Shown here: positions 33,697 to 42,576 of the stretch, piece after piece
Numbering within the stretch: the first letter of the stretch is position 1
Layout: every line of letters starts with the position of its first letter
DNA from: Bacteroidaceae bacterium
GTDB taxonomy: Bacteria > Bacteroidota > Bacteroidia > Bacteroidales > Bacteroidaceae
Reading direction: 5' to 3'
Length of the DNA: 64,000 bases
Assembly (NCBI GenBank): GCA_017617635.1
Contig: JAFZVW010000013.1
Coordinates: forward strand, 47,427-111,426
Made by a program: the position numbers and the translations under genes
Notes under the pieces: model-generated
Seen by the model: only the letters and a program-made list of their open reading frames with translations
Database searches by the model: none
Told to the model about the DNA's origin: nothing

Positions 33697-34221
33697 TTAT
33701 TTCATTAGTTGTCCGTAGGTATATCCGCCAAGGCCTGCCAATATCACGACGTATACAGGCGAAAAGCCCAACAGCCAGATTGCCAGGGCGGATACAACGG
33801 GAATCCATACGTTATAGCGGCAGATTCTTGCAGTCTTTGCCATACGGAATACCGGTGCGGCAATCAATGCGACTACTGCAGGACGGATACCGCGGAAGAT
33901 GCTTTCTACGGCACTGTAATGCCTGAACTGCTGGAAGAACAGCGCAATAGCCAGAATTATGACGAACGAGGGTAGGGCAGTACCGATTGTGCAAGCCAGG
34001 GCGCCTGGTGTCTTGCGCAGTTTGTACCCGATAAATATACCGATATTGACGGCAAATACCCCGGGGCACGATTGAGCCACAGCCATCAGGTCCATGAGTT
34101 CCTGACGACTGAGCCAGTGCTTCTCGTCCACCACCTTCTGCTCAATAAGCGGAATCATGGCATAGCCGCCACCTATTGTGAAGAGGCCAATCCTGAAGAA
34201 TGTGGTGAATAATTGCCACAT
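33697..34221 (-). CDS. chromate transporter half, first subunit
   Basis: A 174-residue short CHR-family membrane protein: LFTTFFRIGLFTIGGGYAMIPLIEQ, then AQSCPGVFAVNIGIFIGYK and FRGIRPAVVALIA. It pairs with the following gene; the two have opposite charge patterns around the signature loops, as in known heterodimeric short CHR pairs. It ends the leftward stretch from purL, 24 bases after the purL stop. Confidence 0.88.
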   Translation of the reverse strand: MWQLFTTFFRIGLFTIGGGYAMIPLIEQKVVDEKHWLSRQELMDLMAVAQSCPGVFAVNIGIFIGYKLRKTPGALACTIGTALPSFVIILAIALFFQQFRHYSAVESIFRGIRPAVVALIAAPVFRMAKTARICRYNVWIPVVSALAIWLLGFSPVYVVILAGLGGYTYGQLMK

Positions 34222-34245
34222 GTTGGGGATTAATAGTTTAAAGGT

Positions 34246-37200
34246 TTAAGAGTTTAAGGGGGCGTGCTGTTCAATCCACTTCCGGGCGTTTACGAATGCC
34301 TCGAACCAAGGAGTAACCTGGTCGATCTGACGACGGTCTTCGGGGTAGTAGCCGCACTGCCACGGGAATATAGTCCGCTCGGGGTGGGGCATGATAGCCA
34401 GATGACGGCCGTCGGCACTGCATATTGCCGCTACATTGTAGTCACTGCCGTTGGGGTTGCCGGGATATGCTGTATAGGCAAACTTGGCACAGATGTTGTA
34501 CTTGCTCTCGTCCATGGGCAGGCGGAACTTGCCCTCGCCGTGAGCGACCCATGTTCCGATGCGGCTTCCGGCCAGGGAACCGAACATAACCGAGTTGTTC
34601 TCCGGTATGTCGAGACCGACGAATGCGCTTTCGAACTTGTGTGAGTCGTTATGCAGCATCTGGGCATAGTCACGCGCATTGCTTACTGCGTGGTCGTTGT
34701 TCAGCAGTCCCAGTTCAACCATCAGCTGGCAGCCGTTGCATACACCAAAGGACAATGTATCCTTGCGTGCATAGAAACGGTCCAGGGCTTCCTTGGCCTT
34801 CGGGTTGTAGAGGAAGGCACCTGCCCAGCCCTTGGCAGAGCCCAGTACGTCGGAATTGGAGAAACCGCCGCAGAATGCAATCAGGTTCACGTCCTCCAAA
34901 GTCTCGCGACCTGTAATCAAGTCGGTCATTGTGACATCCCTGACGTCAAATCCTGCCAGATAGAAGGCGTATGCCATCTCGCGCTCGCTGTTGGTGCCTT
35001 TTTCACGGATGACGGCAGCCTTGGGACGTGGAGAGGTTTGGTTCTGGGCATATTGGTCAAGTTTGCCTGTGAAATTCTTGGGGAATACCGGCTTGACAGG
35101 TATGTTCTTGTAGTTTTCAAAGCGTTCCAGAGCCTTGCCGTTGAAGCTCTGTTTGGTGTCCATGCGATAGGAAGCACTGTACCATACGTCGCGTAGACGG
35201 TCGATATCCAGATTTACTGTCTGCTGACCGAACACAATCTCAATCTCACGCTTGTCGCAAGGCACGCCAATCTTGGCATATCCTATTCCTGCATCGTCCA
35301 GTATCTTCTTGACACGCGCAGCATTCTGGTCGCTGACCTGGATGACGACACCGGGATTCTCGGCAAACAGAGCCTTCACAATATCCGTATCGCGCAGTTT
35401 GTCCAGGTTGATGTCCAGACCGCCATGCGTATTGGCAAAACACATCTCCAGCAGACATGTAACCAGGCCTCCGGCACTGATATCATGGCCGGCAAGGACA
35501 AGGCCCTCGCTTATCAGCTGCTGAACTGCCAGGAAGGCATCACGGAAATATTCTGCATTCTTAACGGTAGGAACATCGCTTCCAACCTTGTTCATGCTCT
35601 GTGCAAACGCTGAACCTCCCAGTTGCAGCTCGTCGAACGAGAAGTCGATGTGATACAGACGACTGGTGATGCCGGTCTTGATGACAGGACTTACAATCTT
35701 GCGTATATCCTCGACCTCGCCGCCTGCACTTACGATAACCGTACCCGGGCTTATTACTTTCTGTCCGTCGGGATATTTCTGCGTCATGGACAGCGAATCC
35801 TTACCCGTAGGAACATTTATGTGCAGAGAGCAGCAGAAGTCGCTCAGAGCCTTGACGGCAGTGTACAGACGGGCATCCTCGCCCTCCTGTGCACGGCAGG
35901 GCCACATCCAGTTCGCTGACAGGCTGACGCTGTCCAATGCGCTTGCGCCATTCTCCTTGCCAACGACAAGTGGAGCCCATACCAGATTGGTCAGTGCTTC
36001 TGCAACGCTCAGCACACTGCCTGCAGCAGGATCTGCCAAAGCTGCCTGCGGAGCATGTCCCAGAGCAGTGGCGATACCCTTCTTACCCCGATAGTCAAGG
36101 GCCACAGCACCACAGTCGCTCAATGGCAACTGCAACTCACCCTGACATTGCTGGCGGGCCACACGACCGCTGACACAACGGTCGACCTTGTTTGTCAACC
36201 AGTCCTTGCAGGCGACGGCTTCCAGGTTCAGTACAGCCTCCAGTTGCCTGTTTATCCACTTGCTGTCGGTAAATGCGGGATAGGATGCCACTTCGTACTT
36301 TCTTGTAACCGTATTGTCGACCATCACGGTTTTGGGAGATGAACCAAACATCTGGTCAACTGCCAAATCAAATGGACGTACACCGTCAGCCTGCTCGAAT
36401 ACGAAGCGGTGGTCTCCGGTAGTTTCTCCGACGGTATACATCGGTGCACGCTCGCGGTCGGCAATCTTCTGTACGTATCCGATAGCCTCCTGGTCAATCA
36501 GCAGGCCCATGCGTTCCTGTGACTCATTGGCAATAATCTCCTTGGCAGACAGCGTCTTGTCTCCGATTGGCAACTTGTCCATGTGAATCAGACCTCCGCA
36601 TTCCTCGACCAGTTCCGACAGGCAGTTTACATGACCTGCACTGCCATGATCGTGGATGCTGACAATAGGATTCCGGTCCTCCTCGCACAATGCACGCACA
36701 ACGTTGTAGACACGCTTCTGCATTTCGGGGTTGGCGCGTTGTACGGCATTCAGCTCGATGCCGCTGCTGTAGCGTCCTGTCTCGACCGACGAAACCGAAC
36801 CGCCGCCCAGGCCTATGCGGTAATTCTCGCCGCCCATTACAACAACCTTGTTGCCTGGCTTGGGCTCACCCTTCAGACAGTCGCGTCTTGTACCGTAACC
36901 TACACCGCCGGCAAGCATAATTACCTTGTCGTATGCGTATGTTGCGTCCTGTGGTGTCTCCTGATGCTCGAATGTCAGTACCGAGCCGGCAATCAGCGGC
37001 TGTCCGAACTTGTTGCCGAAATCACTTGCACCGTTTGAAGCCTTCGTCAGAATCTGCTCGGGTGTCTGGTACAGCCAGTGACGTTCGGGCAGAAGGCTAT
37101 CGTTTCCGTTATTGCGGGGATAGGATGTCATGTAAACGGCAGTTCCGGCAATAGGCATACTGCCTACGCCGCCTCCCATGCGGTCACGAATCTCACCGCC

Positions 37201-38001
37201 GCTACCGGTAGAGGCTCCGTTGAACGGCTCCACGGTTGTAGGGAAGTTGTGTGTTTCAGCCTTGAGGGAGATAACGCTCTCTACCTCCTTGGTGCGGAAG
37301 TAGTCGGGCTTCGAGTGGTCTGCAGGCGAGAACAGTTCAACGACAGGTCCCTTGCTAAAGGCTACGTTGTCCTTGTATGCCGACAGGATGTTGTTCGGAT
37401 TCTCCTGTGTGGTTTTCTTAATCATCTGGAACAGGCTGCTTTCCTTCTCCTCGCCGTCGATTACAAAGGTGCCGCCAAAAATCTTGTGACGGCAATGCTC
37501 GCTGTTAATCTGGGCAAATCCGAACACTTCGCTGTCAGTCAGCGGACGTCCCAGCTGGCCTTCTACCTTGTGCAGATATGCAATTTCTTCGTCCGACAGG
37601 GCCAGGCCTTCCTTCTCGTTGTATTCCTCCAGTTCGGTAATGTACTCGATAGGCTTGGGCTCGATGTTGACTGTGAAGATATCCTGGTCAAGACCGTTCC
37701 TGTACATTCGCTGCAACATGGGGTCGTATTCAGCATCCTCGCTGGCAACGGGAAAATACTCCTCGATACGCGAAATGCCATCAATAGCCATATTCTGTGT
37801 TATCTCTACGGCATTTGTACTCCACGGAGTTATCATCTCGCGACGCGGTCCTACAAACAGACCATCTACACTGTCTCCATCCAGTTTAACAGCCTGGCCA
37901 TACAGCCAGCAAAGCTTTTCGGAATCCTCGGCAGTCAGTTCGTGACTACATGCAGTAGCAATAATGCTGTTCTGCTCGGTTTTGAAAAAAGAAATTGCCA
38001 T
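34246..38001 (-). CDS. purL: phosphoribosylformylglycinamidine synthase, large fused form
   Basis: PurL makes FGAM from FGAR, glutamine and ATP in purine synthesis. This is the 1251-residue single-chain type that includes both ATPase and glutaminase domains. It has GFAQINSEHCRHKIFGG in the linker/active site, LKAETHNFPTTVEPFNGASTGSGGEIRD, the second PurM-like half, and a C-terminal class-I amidotransferase with FGVCNGCQLMVELG (nucleophile Cys) and MPHPERTIFPWQ. Start MAISFFKTEQN. Length is right for the family. Confidence 0.96.
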   Translation of the reverse strand: MAISFFKTEQNSIIATACSHELTAEDSEKLCWLYGQAVKLDGDSVDGLFVGPRREMITPWSTNAVEITQNMAIDGISRIEEYFPVASEDAEYDPMLQRMYRNGLDQDIFTVNIEPKPIEYITELEEYNEKEGLALSDEEIAYLHKVEGQLGRPLTDSEVFGFAQINSEHCRHKIFGGTFVIDGEEKESSLFQMIKKTTQENPNNILSAYKDNVAFSKGPVVELFSPADHSKPDYFRTKEVESVISLKAETHNFPTTVEPFNGASTGSGGEIRDRMGGGVGSMPIAGTAVYMTSYPRNNGNDSLLPERHWLYQTPEQILTKASNGASDFGNKFGQPLIAGSVLTFEHQETPQDATYAYDKVIMLAGGVGYGTRRDCLKGEPKPGNKVVVMGGENYRIGLGGGSVSSVETGRYSSGIELNAVQRANPEMQKRVYNVVRALCEEDRNPIVSIHDHGSAGHVNCLSELVEECGGLIHMDKLPIGDKTLSAKEIIANESQERMGLLIDQEAIGYVQKIADRERAPMYTVGETTGDHRFVFEQADGVRPFDLAVDQMFGSSPKTVMVDNTVTRKYEVASYPAFTDSKWINRQLEAVLNLEAVACKDWLTNKVDRCVSGRVARQQCQGELQLPLSDCGAVALDYRGKKGIATALGHAPQAALADPAAGSVLSVAEALTNLVWAPLVVGKENGASALDSVSLSANWMWPCRAQEGEDARLYTAVKALSDFCCSLHINVPTGKDSLSMTQKYPDGQKVISPGTVIVSAGGEVEDIRKIVSPVIKTGITSRLYHIDFSFDELQLGGSAFAQSMNKVGSDVPTVKNAEYFRDAFLAVQQLISEGLVLAGHDISAGGLVTCLLEMCFANTHGGLDINLDKLRDTDIVKALFAENPGVVIQVSDQNAARVKKILDDAGIGYAKIGVPCDKREIEIVFGQQTVNLDIDRLRDVWYSASYRMDTKQSFNGKALERFENYKNIPVKPVFPKNFTGKLDQYAQNQTSPRPKAAVIREKGTNSEREMAYAFYLAGFDVRDVTMTDLITGRETLEDVNLIAFCGGFSNSDVLGSAKGWAGAFLYNPKAKEALDRFYARKDTLSFGVCNGCQLMVELGLLNNDHAVSNARDYAQMLHNDSHKFESAFVGLDIPENNSVMFGSLAGSRIGTWVAHGEGKFRLPMDESKYNICAKFAYTAYPGNPNGSDYNVAAICSADGRHLAIMPHPERTIFPWQCGYYPEDRRQIDQVTPWFEAFVNARKWIEQHAPLNS

Positions 38002-38042
38002 ATACTTAGCTACGGTTTATTGTTTCCGCGTGCGAAGGTACG

Positions 38043-38082
38043 AAAAAAAGGTGAAAGCCCCATCAGAGAGTTCCACCTTTTT
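38043..38082 (-). terminator. intrinsic terminator after the ROK kinase
   Basis: Minus strand AAAAAGGTG pairs with CACCTTTTT across ~20 bases, and the T run continues to seven. It separates the ROK kinase gene from purL. Confidence 0.75.
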
Positions 38083-38125
38083 CCTTTAATTGCAAATAAT
38101 GTGTCAAATATGTTTTGGCAGGCTG

Positions 38126-39082
38126 CTATACTTCCCATCCAAGGGCACTTGCACCCAGGACTGCTGCGCTGGCACCGTCCAGTTCCGAAAGCAGGATCTT
38201 GGCCTTGCCCTTGTAAACAAACAGCACGTTCTCGTTATATGCGTTGCGAATGTGCGACATCAGCAATTCACCGGCCTTTGTGGGACCTCCGAAGAAGATG
38301 AATGCCTCGGGGCTTGAGAAAGCGGCGAAATTAGCGCAGGCCTCACCCAGTCGCCGGCCTGTATCTGCCATAATCTCCAATGCCAGTTCGTCACCGTCCT
38401 GTGCGGCGAAATGCACATCCTTGGCCTCGAGTGTTGAACTCAGTTTCTCGCGCAAGACACTTGGCTTGCGGCTCATGGCCAGCTTCTCCAATGCACTGCG
38501 TGCAATACCTGTGCCCGAGCAGTAGCATTCCAGGCAGCCCTTGCGTCCGCAGCCGCAGTCACGTCCGTTCTTCTCGATAATGACATGTCCCAGCTCACCG
38601 GCAAAGCCGTCACTTCCGTAAACCAGTTGTCCGTTAATCACGATGCCGCTTCCGACACCCGTTCCCAGCGTAATCTCTACGAAGTTCTTCATGCCGCGTG
38701 CGGCGCCATACGCCATCTCGCCTATGGCAGCAGCATTGGCATCGTTTGTCAGCACAACAGGAATTCCCAGTGCTTCCTGGAACATCTTGGCCAGAGGAAC
38801 GTTGCCGCGCCACTCCAGGTTTGGAGCATCCTCGATACAGCCACTGTAAAAGTTCCCGTTTGGAGCACCGATTCCCATAGCCTTGATTTTATCGATGCCG
38901 CCTACTGCTTTTATCAGTGGATTCAGGGCCTCAACACAATTCTTTACATAAGCGTCAGCTGAACCGTGTCCCTTCGTGGGAACGGAAACCGACTGGACAA
39001 TCTCGGCATCCTTGTTGACAATACCGAAAACAGAATTAGTACCACCAAGGTCTAATCCGATGACATAAGGTTTTTTATTCAT
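38126..39082 (-). CDS. ROK-family glucokinase
   Basis: Sugar kinase of 318 residues. Phosphate-binding motif GLDLGGTNSVFGIV, sugar-binding region VVLTNDANAAAIGE, GTGVGSGIVINGQ, and EFGH-like AGELGHVIIEKNGRDCGCGRKGCLECYCSG, which is the ROK zinc site (His + Cys residues). Most such Bacteroidota proteins phosphorylate glucose. No sugar transporter lies beside it. A TATATTTG promoter is ~45 bases upstream and a terminator follows. Confidence 0.9.
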   Translation of the reverse strand: MNKKPYVIGLDLGGTNSVFGIVNKDAEIVQSVSVPTKGHGSADAYVKNCVEALNPLIKAVGGIDKIKAMGIGAPNGNFYSGCIEDAPNLEWRGNVPLAKMFQEALGIPVVLTNDANAAAIGEMAYGAARGMKNFVEITLGTGVGSGIVINGQLVYGSDGFAGELGHVIIEKNGRDCGCGRKGCLECYCSGTGIARSALEKLAMSRKPSVLREKLSSTLEAKDVHFAAQDGDELALEIMADTGRRLGEACANFAAFSSPEAFIFFGGPTKAGELLMSHIRNAYNENVLFVYKGKAKILLSELDGASAAVLGASALGWEV

Positions 39083-39124
39083 GATAATATGTAATAAGGT
39101 AATCTTTAAGATTGGCTTTCAGCA

Positions 39125-39132
39125 CAAATATA
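39125..39132 (-). promoter_or_regulatory. -7 element TATATTTG for the ROK kinase
   Basis: The minus strand reads TATATTTG (TAnnTTTG), 43 bases before the start codon at 39082. Confidence 0.5.
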
Positions 39133-39219
39133 GCGCTTTCCGTGCAATATAAGATACTTTTTAGCCTAAAATTTATGTAAATTGAAATAAAAATACGAAA
39201 TTTGTGGCCGCGAGTTATT

Positions 39220-39870
39220 ATGCTGACAATTATTCAATTCATAGTAAAAGGCCTTATAATCGGCATTATTGCCAGTGCTCCCATGGGACCTGTAGGCGTA
39301 CTCACGGTACAGCGAACCCTCAACAAAGGGCGCTGGTACGGTTTCGTCACCGGAATAGGAGCCGCCATATCGGATATATTGTACGCAGCCATATCGCTTG
39401 TGGGCATCAGCCTTGTGATGGACTTTGTCGAGAAGCCCCGCAATATGTTCTGGCTCAAGCTCATAGGCAGCGTTATGCTCTTTGTCTTCGGTCTTTACAC
39501 GTTCATTTCACATCCCGGCAAGGTCAAACACGTACAGGGCAAGCGAGGTTCCCTGATGCACAATGGTTTCACGGGTTTCCTGGTAACATTGTCCAACCCC
39601 TTGATTATATTCCTCTTCATTGCCCTTATGGCACGGTTTGACTTTGTGATATCCAAGAACTATTTTGCCCAGAGCATAGGATATATGGCAATCTTTGGCG
39701 GAGCCATGATATGGTGGTTCTCGCTTACAGCCATTATCGACAAGGTGCGCAACCGTTTCCAGGACGACACTGTCTGGAAGATAAACCGCACCATAGGCGT
39801 TATAGTCATGATAGCAGCCCTTATCGGATGTGTATTGGCGCTGCTGCCCAAATTCGGAATAATACTTTGA
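39220..39870 (+). CDS. LysE-family exporter
   Basis: A 216-residue, six-helix membrane protein of the LysE/RhtB amino-acid exporter family: AGxxxGP-like motif ASAPMGPVGVLTVQRTLNKGRWYGFVTGIGAAISD, then FTGFLVTLSNPLIIFLF. I use the ATG at 39220; a TTG at 39202 gives six extra residues. It heads a tightly packed rightward set (LysE, DUF4924, prfC, tsaC, clcA) with overlaps or gaps of 0-1 bases. Confidence 0.85.
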   Translation: MLTIIQFIVKGLIIGIIASAPMGPVGVLTVQRTLNKGRWYGFVTGIGAAISDILYAAISLVGISLVMDFVEKPRNMFWLKLIGSVMLFVFGLYTFISHPGKVKHVQGKRGSLMHNGFTGFLVTLSNPLIIFLFIALMARFDFVISKNYFAQSIGYMAIFGGAMIWWFSLTAIIDKVRNRFQDDTVWKINRTIGVIVMIAALIGCVLALLPKFGIIL

Positions 39871-39871
39871 T

Positions 39872-40399
39872 ATGTACATAGCCAGGAAATTGCGCAAACA
39901 GAATCTGATTGCATACGTTCTGTACATGTATCAGGTCGAGGATGTCATACGAACCTACGACCTGGACATCGAGCGGCTTGCCAATGAATACCTCACACGC
40001 TTCGACTACGACGACGAACAGCTCGAAGCTGTGCTTGAATGGTACGACGGACTTATTCGCATGATGCACGAGGAGGGCTGTACCAAACGCGGTCACGTAC
40101 AGGTTGTACGCAATACCATTTTCCTGCTTTCCGACCGTCACAAGGAACTCCTTGCCGATCCGCAGCAGCCATTCTACAGTGCTGCATATTACAAGGCACT
40201 GCCATTTATCGTCGAACTGCGTCAGAAGGGCGACGGCAAGCGCAAGAACGAACTCGAGACCTGTCTGGACAGCATGTACGGATACACTCTGCTGAAGATG
40301 CAGAACAAGCCCGTTTCTGCCCAGACCTCCACAGCAATCACTGCAATCAGCCATCTGCTTAATTCCCTGGCTGAACTATACGACAAGACACAAGAATGA
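39872..40399 (+). CDS. DUF4924 family protein
   Basis: A 175-residue, mainly helical, cytoplasmic protein of the Bacteroidota DUF4924 family ([26 protein letters not shown] ... LYVIEL-like segment [12 protein letters not shown]). Function unknown. Its start is one base after the LysE gene ends and its stop overlaps prfC (ATGA), so it is translationally coupled to a translation factor; that hints at a translation-related role but is only context. Confidence 0.82.
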   Translation: MYIARKLRKQNLIAYVLYMYQVEDVIRTYDLDIERLANEYLTRFDYDDEQLEAVLEWYDGLIRMMHEEGCTKRGHVQVVRNTIFLLSDRHKELLADPQQPFYSAAYYKALPFIVELRQKGDGKRKNELETCLDSMYGYTLLKMQNKPVSAQTSTAITAISHLLNSLAELYDKTQE

Positions 40400-42009
40400 A
40401 CGAACAGATAGAACGCAGGCGAACCTTCGCCATCATATCACATCCCGATGCCGGTAAGACAACGCTGACCGAGAAACTGCTGCTCTTTGGCGGCCAGATT
40501 CAGGTTGCCGGAGCCGTGAAGAGCAACAAGATCAGGAAGACCGCCACATCCGACTGGATGGAAATCGAGAAGCAGCGCGGTATCTCCGTCACGACATCCG
40601 TTATGGAGTTTGACTACTCCCCCTCGGGGGAGCCGGAAGGGGGCTGCTACAAGATTAACATTTTGGACACTCCTGGTCATCAGGATTTTGCCGAGGATAC
40701 CTTCCGCACACTCACGGCCGTCGACAGCGCCATTATCGTGGTTGATGCAGCCAAGGGCGTAGAGACTCAGACACGCAAGCTGATGAATGTCTGCCGTATG
40801 CGCAAGACTCCCGTAATCATATTCGTCAACAAGATGGACCGCGAGGGCAAGGACCCCTTCGACCTGCTTGACGAACTCGAACAGGAGCTGCAGATAAACG
40901 TACGCCCCTTCTCGTGGCCGATAAACCAGGGCCAGCGCTTCAAGGGAGTATATAATATCTACGAGCAGAACCTCAACCTCTTTCAGCCCGACAAGCAGAA
41001 GGTAACCGACAAGGTCGAGATAGACATCAATACAGACGAACTGGAAAAATGGGTGGGTGACGACGATGCCAGCCGTTTGCGCGAAGACCTCGAGATGATC
41101 GAAGGCGTATATCCTGCCGTCAGCGACGTTAATGGTCCCGATGGCCTCTATCTGTCGGGAGACACCGCACCCGTGTTCTTCGGGTCTGCACTAAATAATT
41201 TCGGTGTGCAGGAGCTGCTTGACTGCTTCGTGCAGATTGCACCGTGTCCACGCCCCGTTATGGCCGAGGAACGCGAGGTAAGGCCCGACGAGCCCAAGTT
41301 CACAGGCTTCATCTTCAAGATAACAGCCAACATCGACCCCAACCACCGTTCATGTATAGCATTCTGCAAGGTCTGCTCGGGCAGGTTTGTCCGCAACGCA
41401 CCATACCTGCACATCCGTAACGGCAAGACGCTTCGTTTCTCGTCCCCCACACAGTTTATGGCACAGCGCAAGGAAACCATAGACGAGGCCTGGGCAGGAG
41501 ACATCGTAGGACTTCCGGATAACGGCATCTTCAAGATTGGAGACACCCTTACCGAGGGCGAAAACCTTCATTTCCGCGGTCTTCCCAGCTTCTCGCCCGA
41601 GATGTTCAAGTATATCGAGAATGCCGACCCGATGAAGACCAAACAGTTGGAAAAAGGCATATCCCAGCTCATGGACGAAGGCGTGGCACAGCTGTTCGTA
41701 AACCAGTTCAACGGCCGCAAGATTATCGGTACTGTCGGCCAGTTGCAGTTCGAGGTCATCCAGTACCGTCTCGAGAACGAATACAATGCCAAGTGCCGTT
41801 GGGAGCCCGTAAGCCTGCACAAGGCATGCTGGATATCATGCCAGCCGGGATATGAGCAGGAACTGGAGAATTTCAAGAAACGCAAGTACCAGTATATGGC
41901 CAAGGACCGTGACGGACGTGACGTATTCCTTGCCGACAGCGGCTACGTCCTCAGTATGGCTCAGCAGGACTTCGAACACCTTAATTTCCATTTTACCAGC
42001 GAATTCTGA
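40396..42009 (+). CDS. prfC: peptide chain release factor 3 with a small palindromic in-frame insertion
   Basis: RF3 is the GTPase that removes RF1/RF2 after termination. The 537-residue protein has G1 [13 protein letters not shown], switch I region [20 protein letters not shown]3 [13 protein letters not shown]4 NKMD and the later domains ([15 protein letters not shown]). Between the strands MEFDY and [10 protein letters not shown] it carries about ten extra residues, [10 protein letters not shown], encoded by a GC palindrome (40617-40632, CTCCCC.../...GGGGAG) plus following GC-rich bases. This lies in a strand-to-strand turn, so the enzyme is probably active. It starts within the stop of the DUF4924 gene. 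Confidence 0.95.
   Translation: MNEQIERRRTFAIISHPDAGKTTLTEKLLLFGGQIQVAGAVKSNKIRKTATSDWMEIEKQRGISVTTSVMEFDYSPSGEPEGGCYKINILDTPGHQDFAEDTFRTLTAVDSAIIVVDAAKGVETQTRKLMNVCRMRKTPVIIFVNKMDREGKDPFDLLDELEQELQINVRPFSWPINQGQRFKGVYNIYEQNLNLFQPDKQKVTDKVEIDINTDELEKWVGDDDASRLREDLEMIEGVYPAVSDVNGPDGLYLSGDTAPVFFGSALNNFGVQELLDCFVQIAPCPRPVMAEEREVRPDEPKFTGFIFKITANIDPNHRSCIAFCKVCSGRFVRNAPYLHIRNGKTLRFSSPTQFMAQRKETIDEAWAGDIVGLPDNGIFKIGDTLTEGENLHFRGLPSFSPEMFKYIENADPMKTKQLEKGISQLMDEGVAQLFVNQFNGRKIIGTVGQLQFEVIQYRLENEYNAKCRWEPVSLHKACWISCQPGYEQELENFKKRKYQYMAKDRDGRDVFLADSGYVLSMAQQDFEHLNFHFTSEF
40617..40648. repeat. GC palindrome inserted in prfC
   Basis: CTCCCCC, two bases, GGGGGAG, then GCCGGAAGGGGGC. It encodes the extra residues [10 protein letters not shown] that RF3 relatives lack (family knowledge, not an alignment). 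The CCCCT/AGGGG palindrome at 26217-26233 is of similar type. Confidence 0.5.
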
Positions 42010-42576
42010 ATGAATTGCGACATTGACATCAAGAATGCAGTAGACTGCCTTAAGAAGGGTGGGGTAATCATCTATCCTACGGATACCGTATGGGGAATAG
42101 GCTGCGATGCCACCAACGAGCAGGCAGTACAGCGCATATACCAGATAAAGAAGCGCCGGGACAGCAAGGCTATGCTGTGTCTCGTAGACAACCCCAACCG
42201 CATCCAGCGCTATTTCCGCAACGTACCTGATGTTGCATGGGATATCTTTGACTGTGCAGACCAGCCCGTTACCGTCATTCTGGACGGTGCCGAGGGCGTT
42301 GCGCCCAGCCTTGTTGCCGAGGACGGCAGCCTGGGCATACGTGTCACACGCGACCAGTTCAGCCACGACATCTGCTACCGCCTGCAACGTCCCCTCGTAA
42401 GCACCAGCGCCAACATCAGCGGCATGCCTGCCTCGCGCACCTTCCGCGAGATACCGCAGGAGATACTCGACCAGGTCGACTATGTATGTAACTTCCGTCG
42501 CGGCGACAATGTTCCGCACCAGCCGTCCCGCATCATAAAACTCAGCAAGGACAGCAGCGTAAGGATAATCAGATGA
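42010..42576 (+). CDS. tsaC: threonylcarbamoyl-AMP synthase (TsaC/YrdC)
   Basis: Makes threonylcarbamoyl-AMP for the t6A37 tRNA modification. The 188-residue YrdC/Sua5 domain has IIYPTDTVWGIGCDA, KKRRDSKAMLCLV (KRxxxKP-like active site), VTVIL and RPLVSTSANISGMPA. It is the short form without the Sua5 C-terminal domain. It begins directly after prfC and overlaps clcA by ATGA, so it sits in a run of translation-related genes. Confidence 0.93.
   Translation: MNCDIDIKNAVDCLKKGGVIIYPTDTVWGIGCDATNEQAVQRIYQIKKRRDSKAMLCLVDNPNRIQRYFRNVPDVAWDIFDCADQPVTVILDGAEGVAPSLVAEDGSLGIRVTRDQFSHDICYRLQRPLVSTSANISGMPASRTFREIPQEILDQVDYVCNFRRGDNVPHQPSRIIKLSKDSSVRIIR

Noticed and set aside
37078-38301. Plus-strand open frame of 407 codons
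   Set aside because: Runs antisense over purL and into the ROK kinase gene; both real genes are unmistakable.
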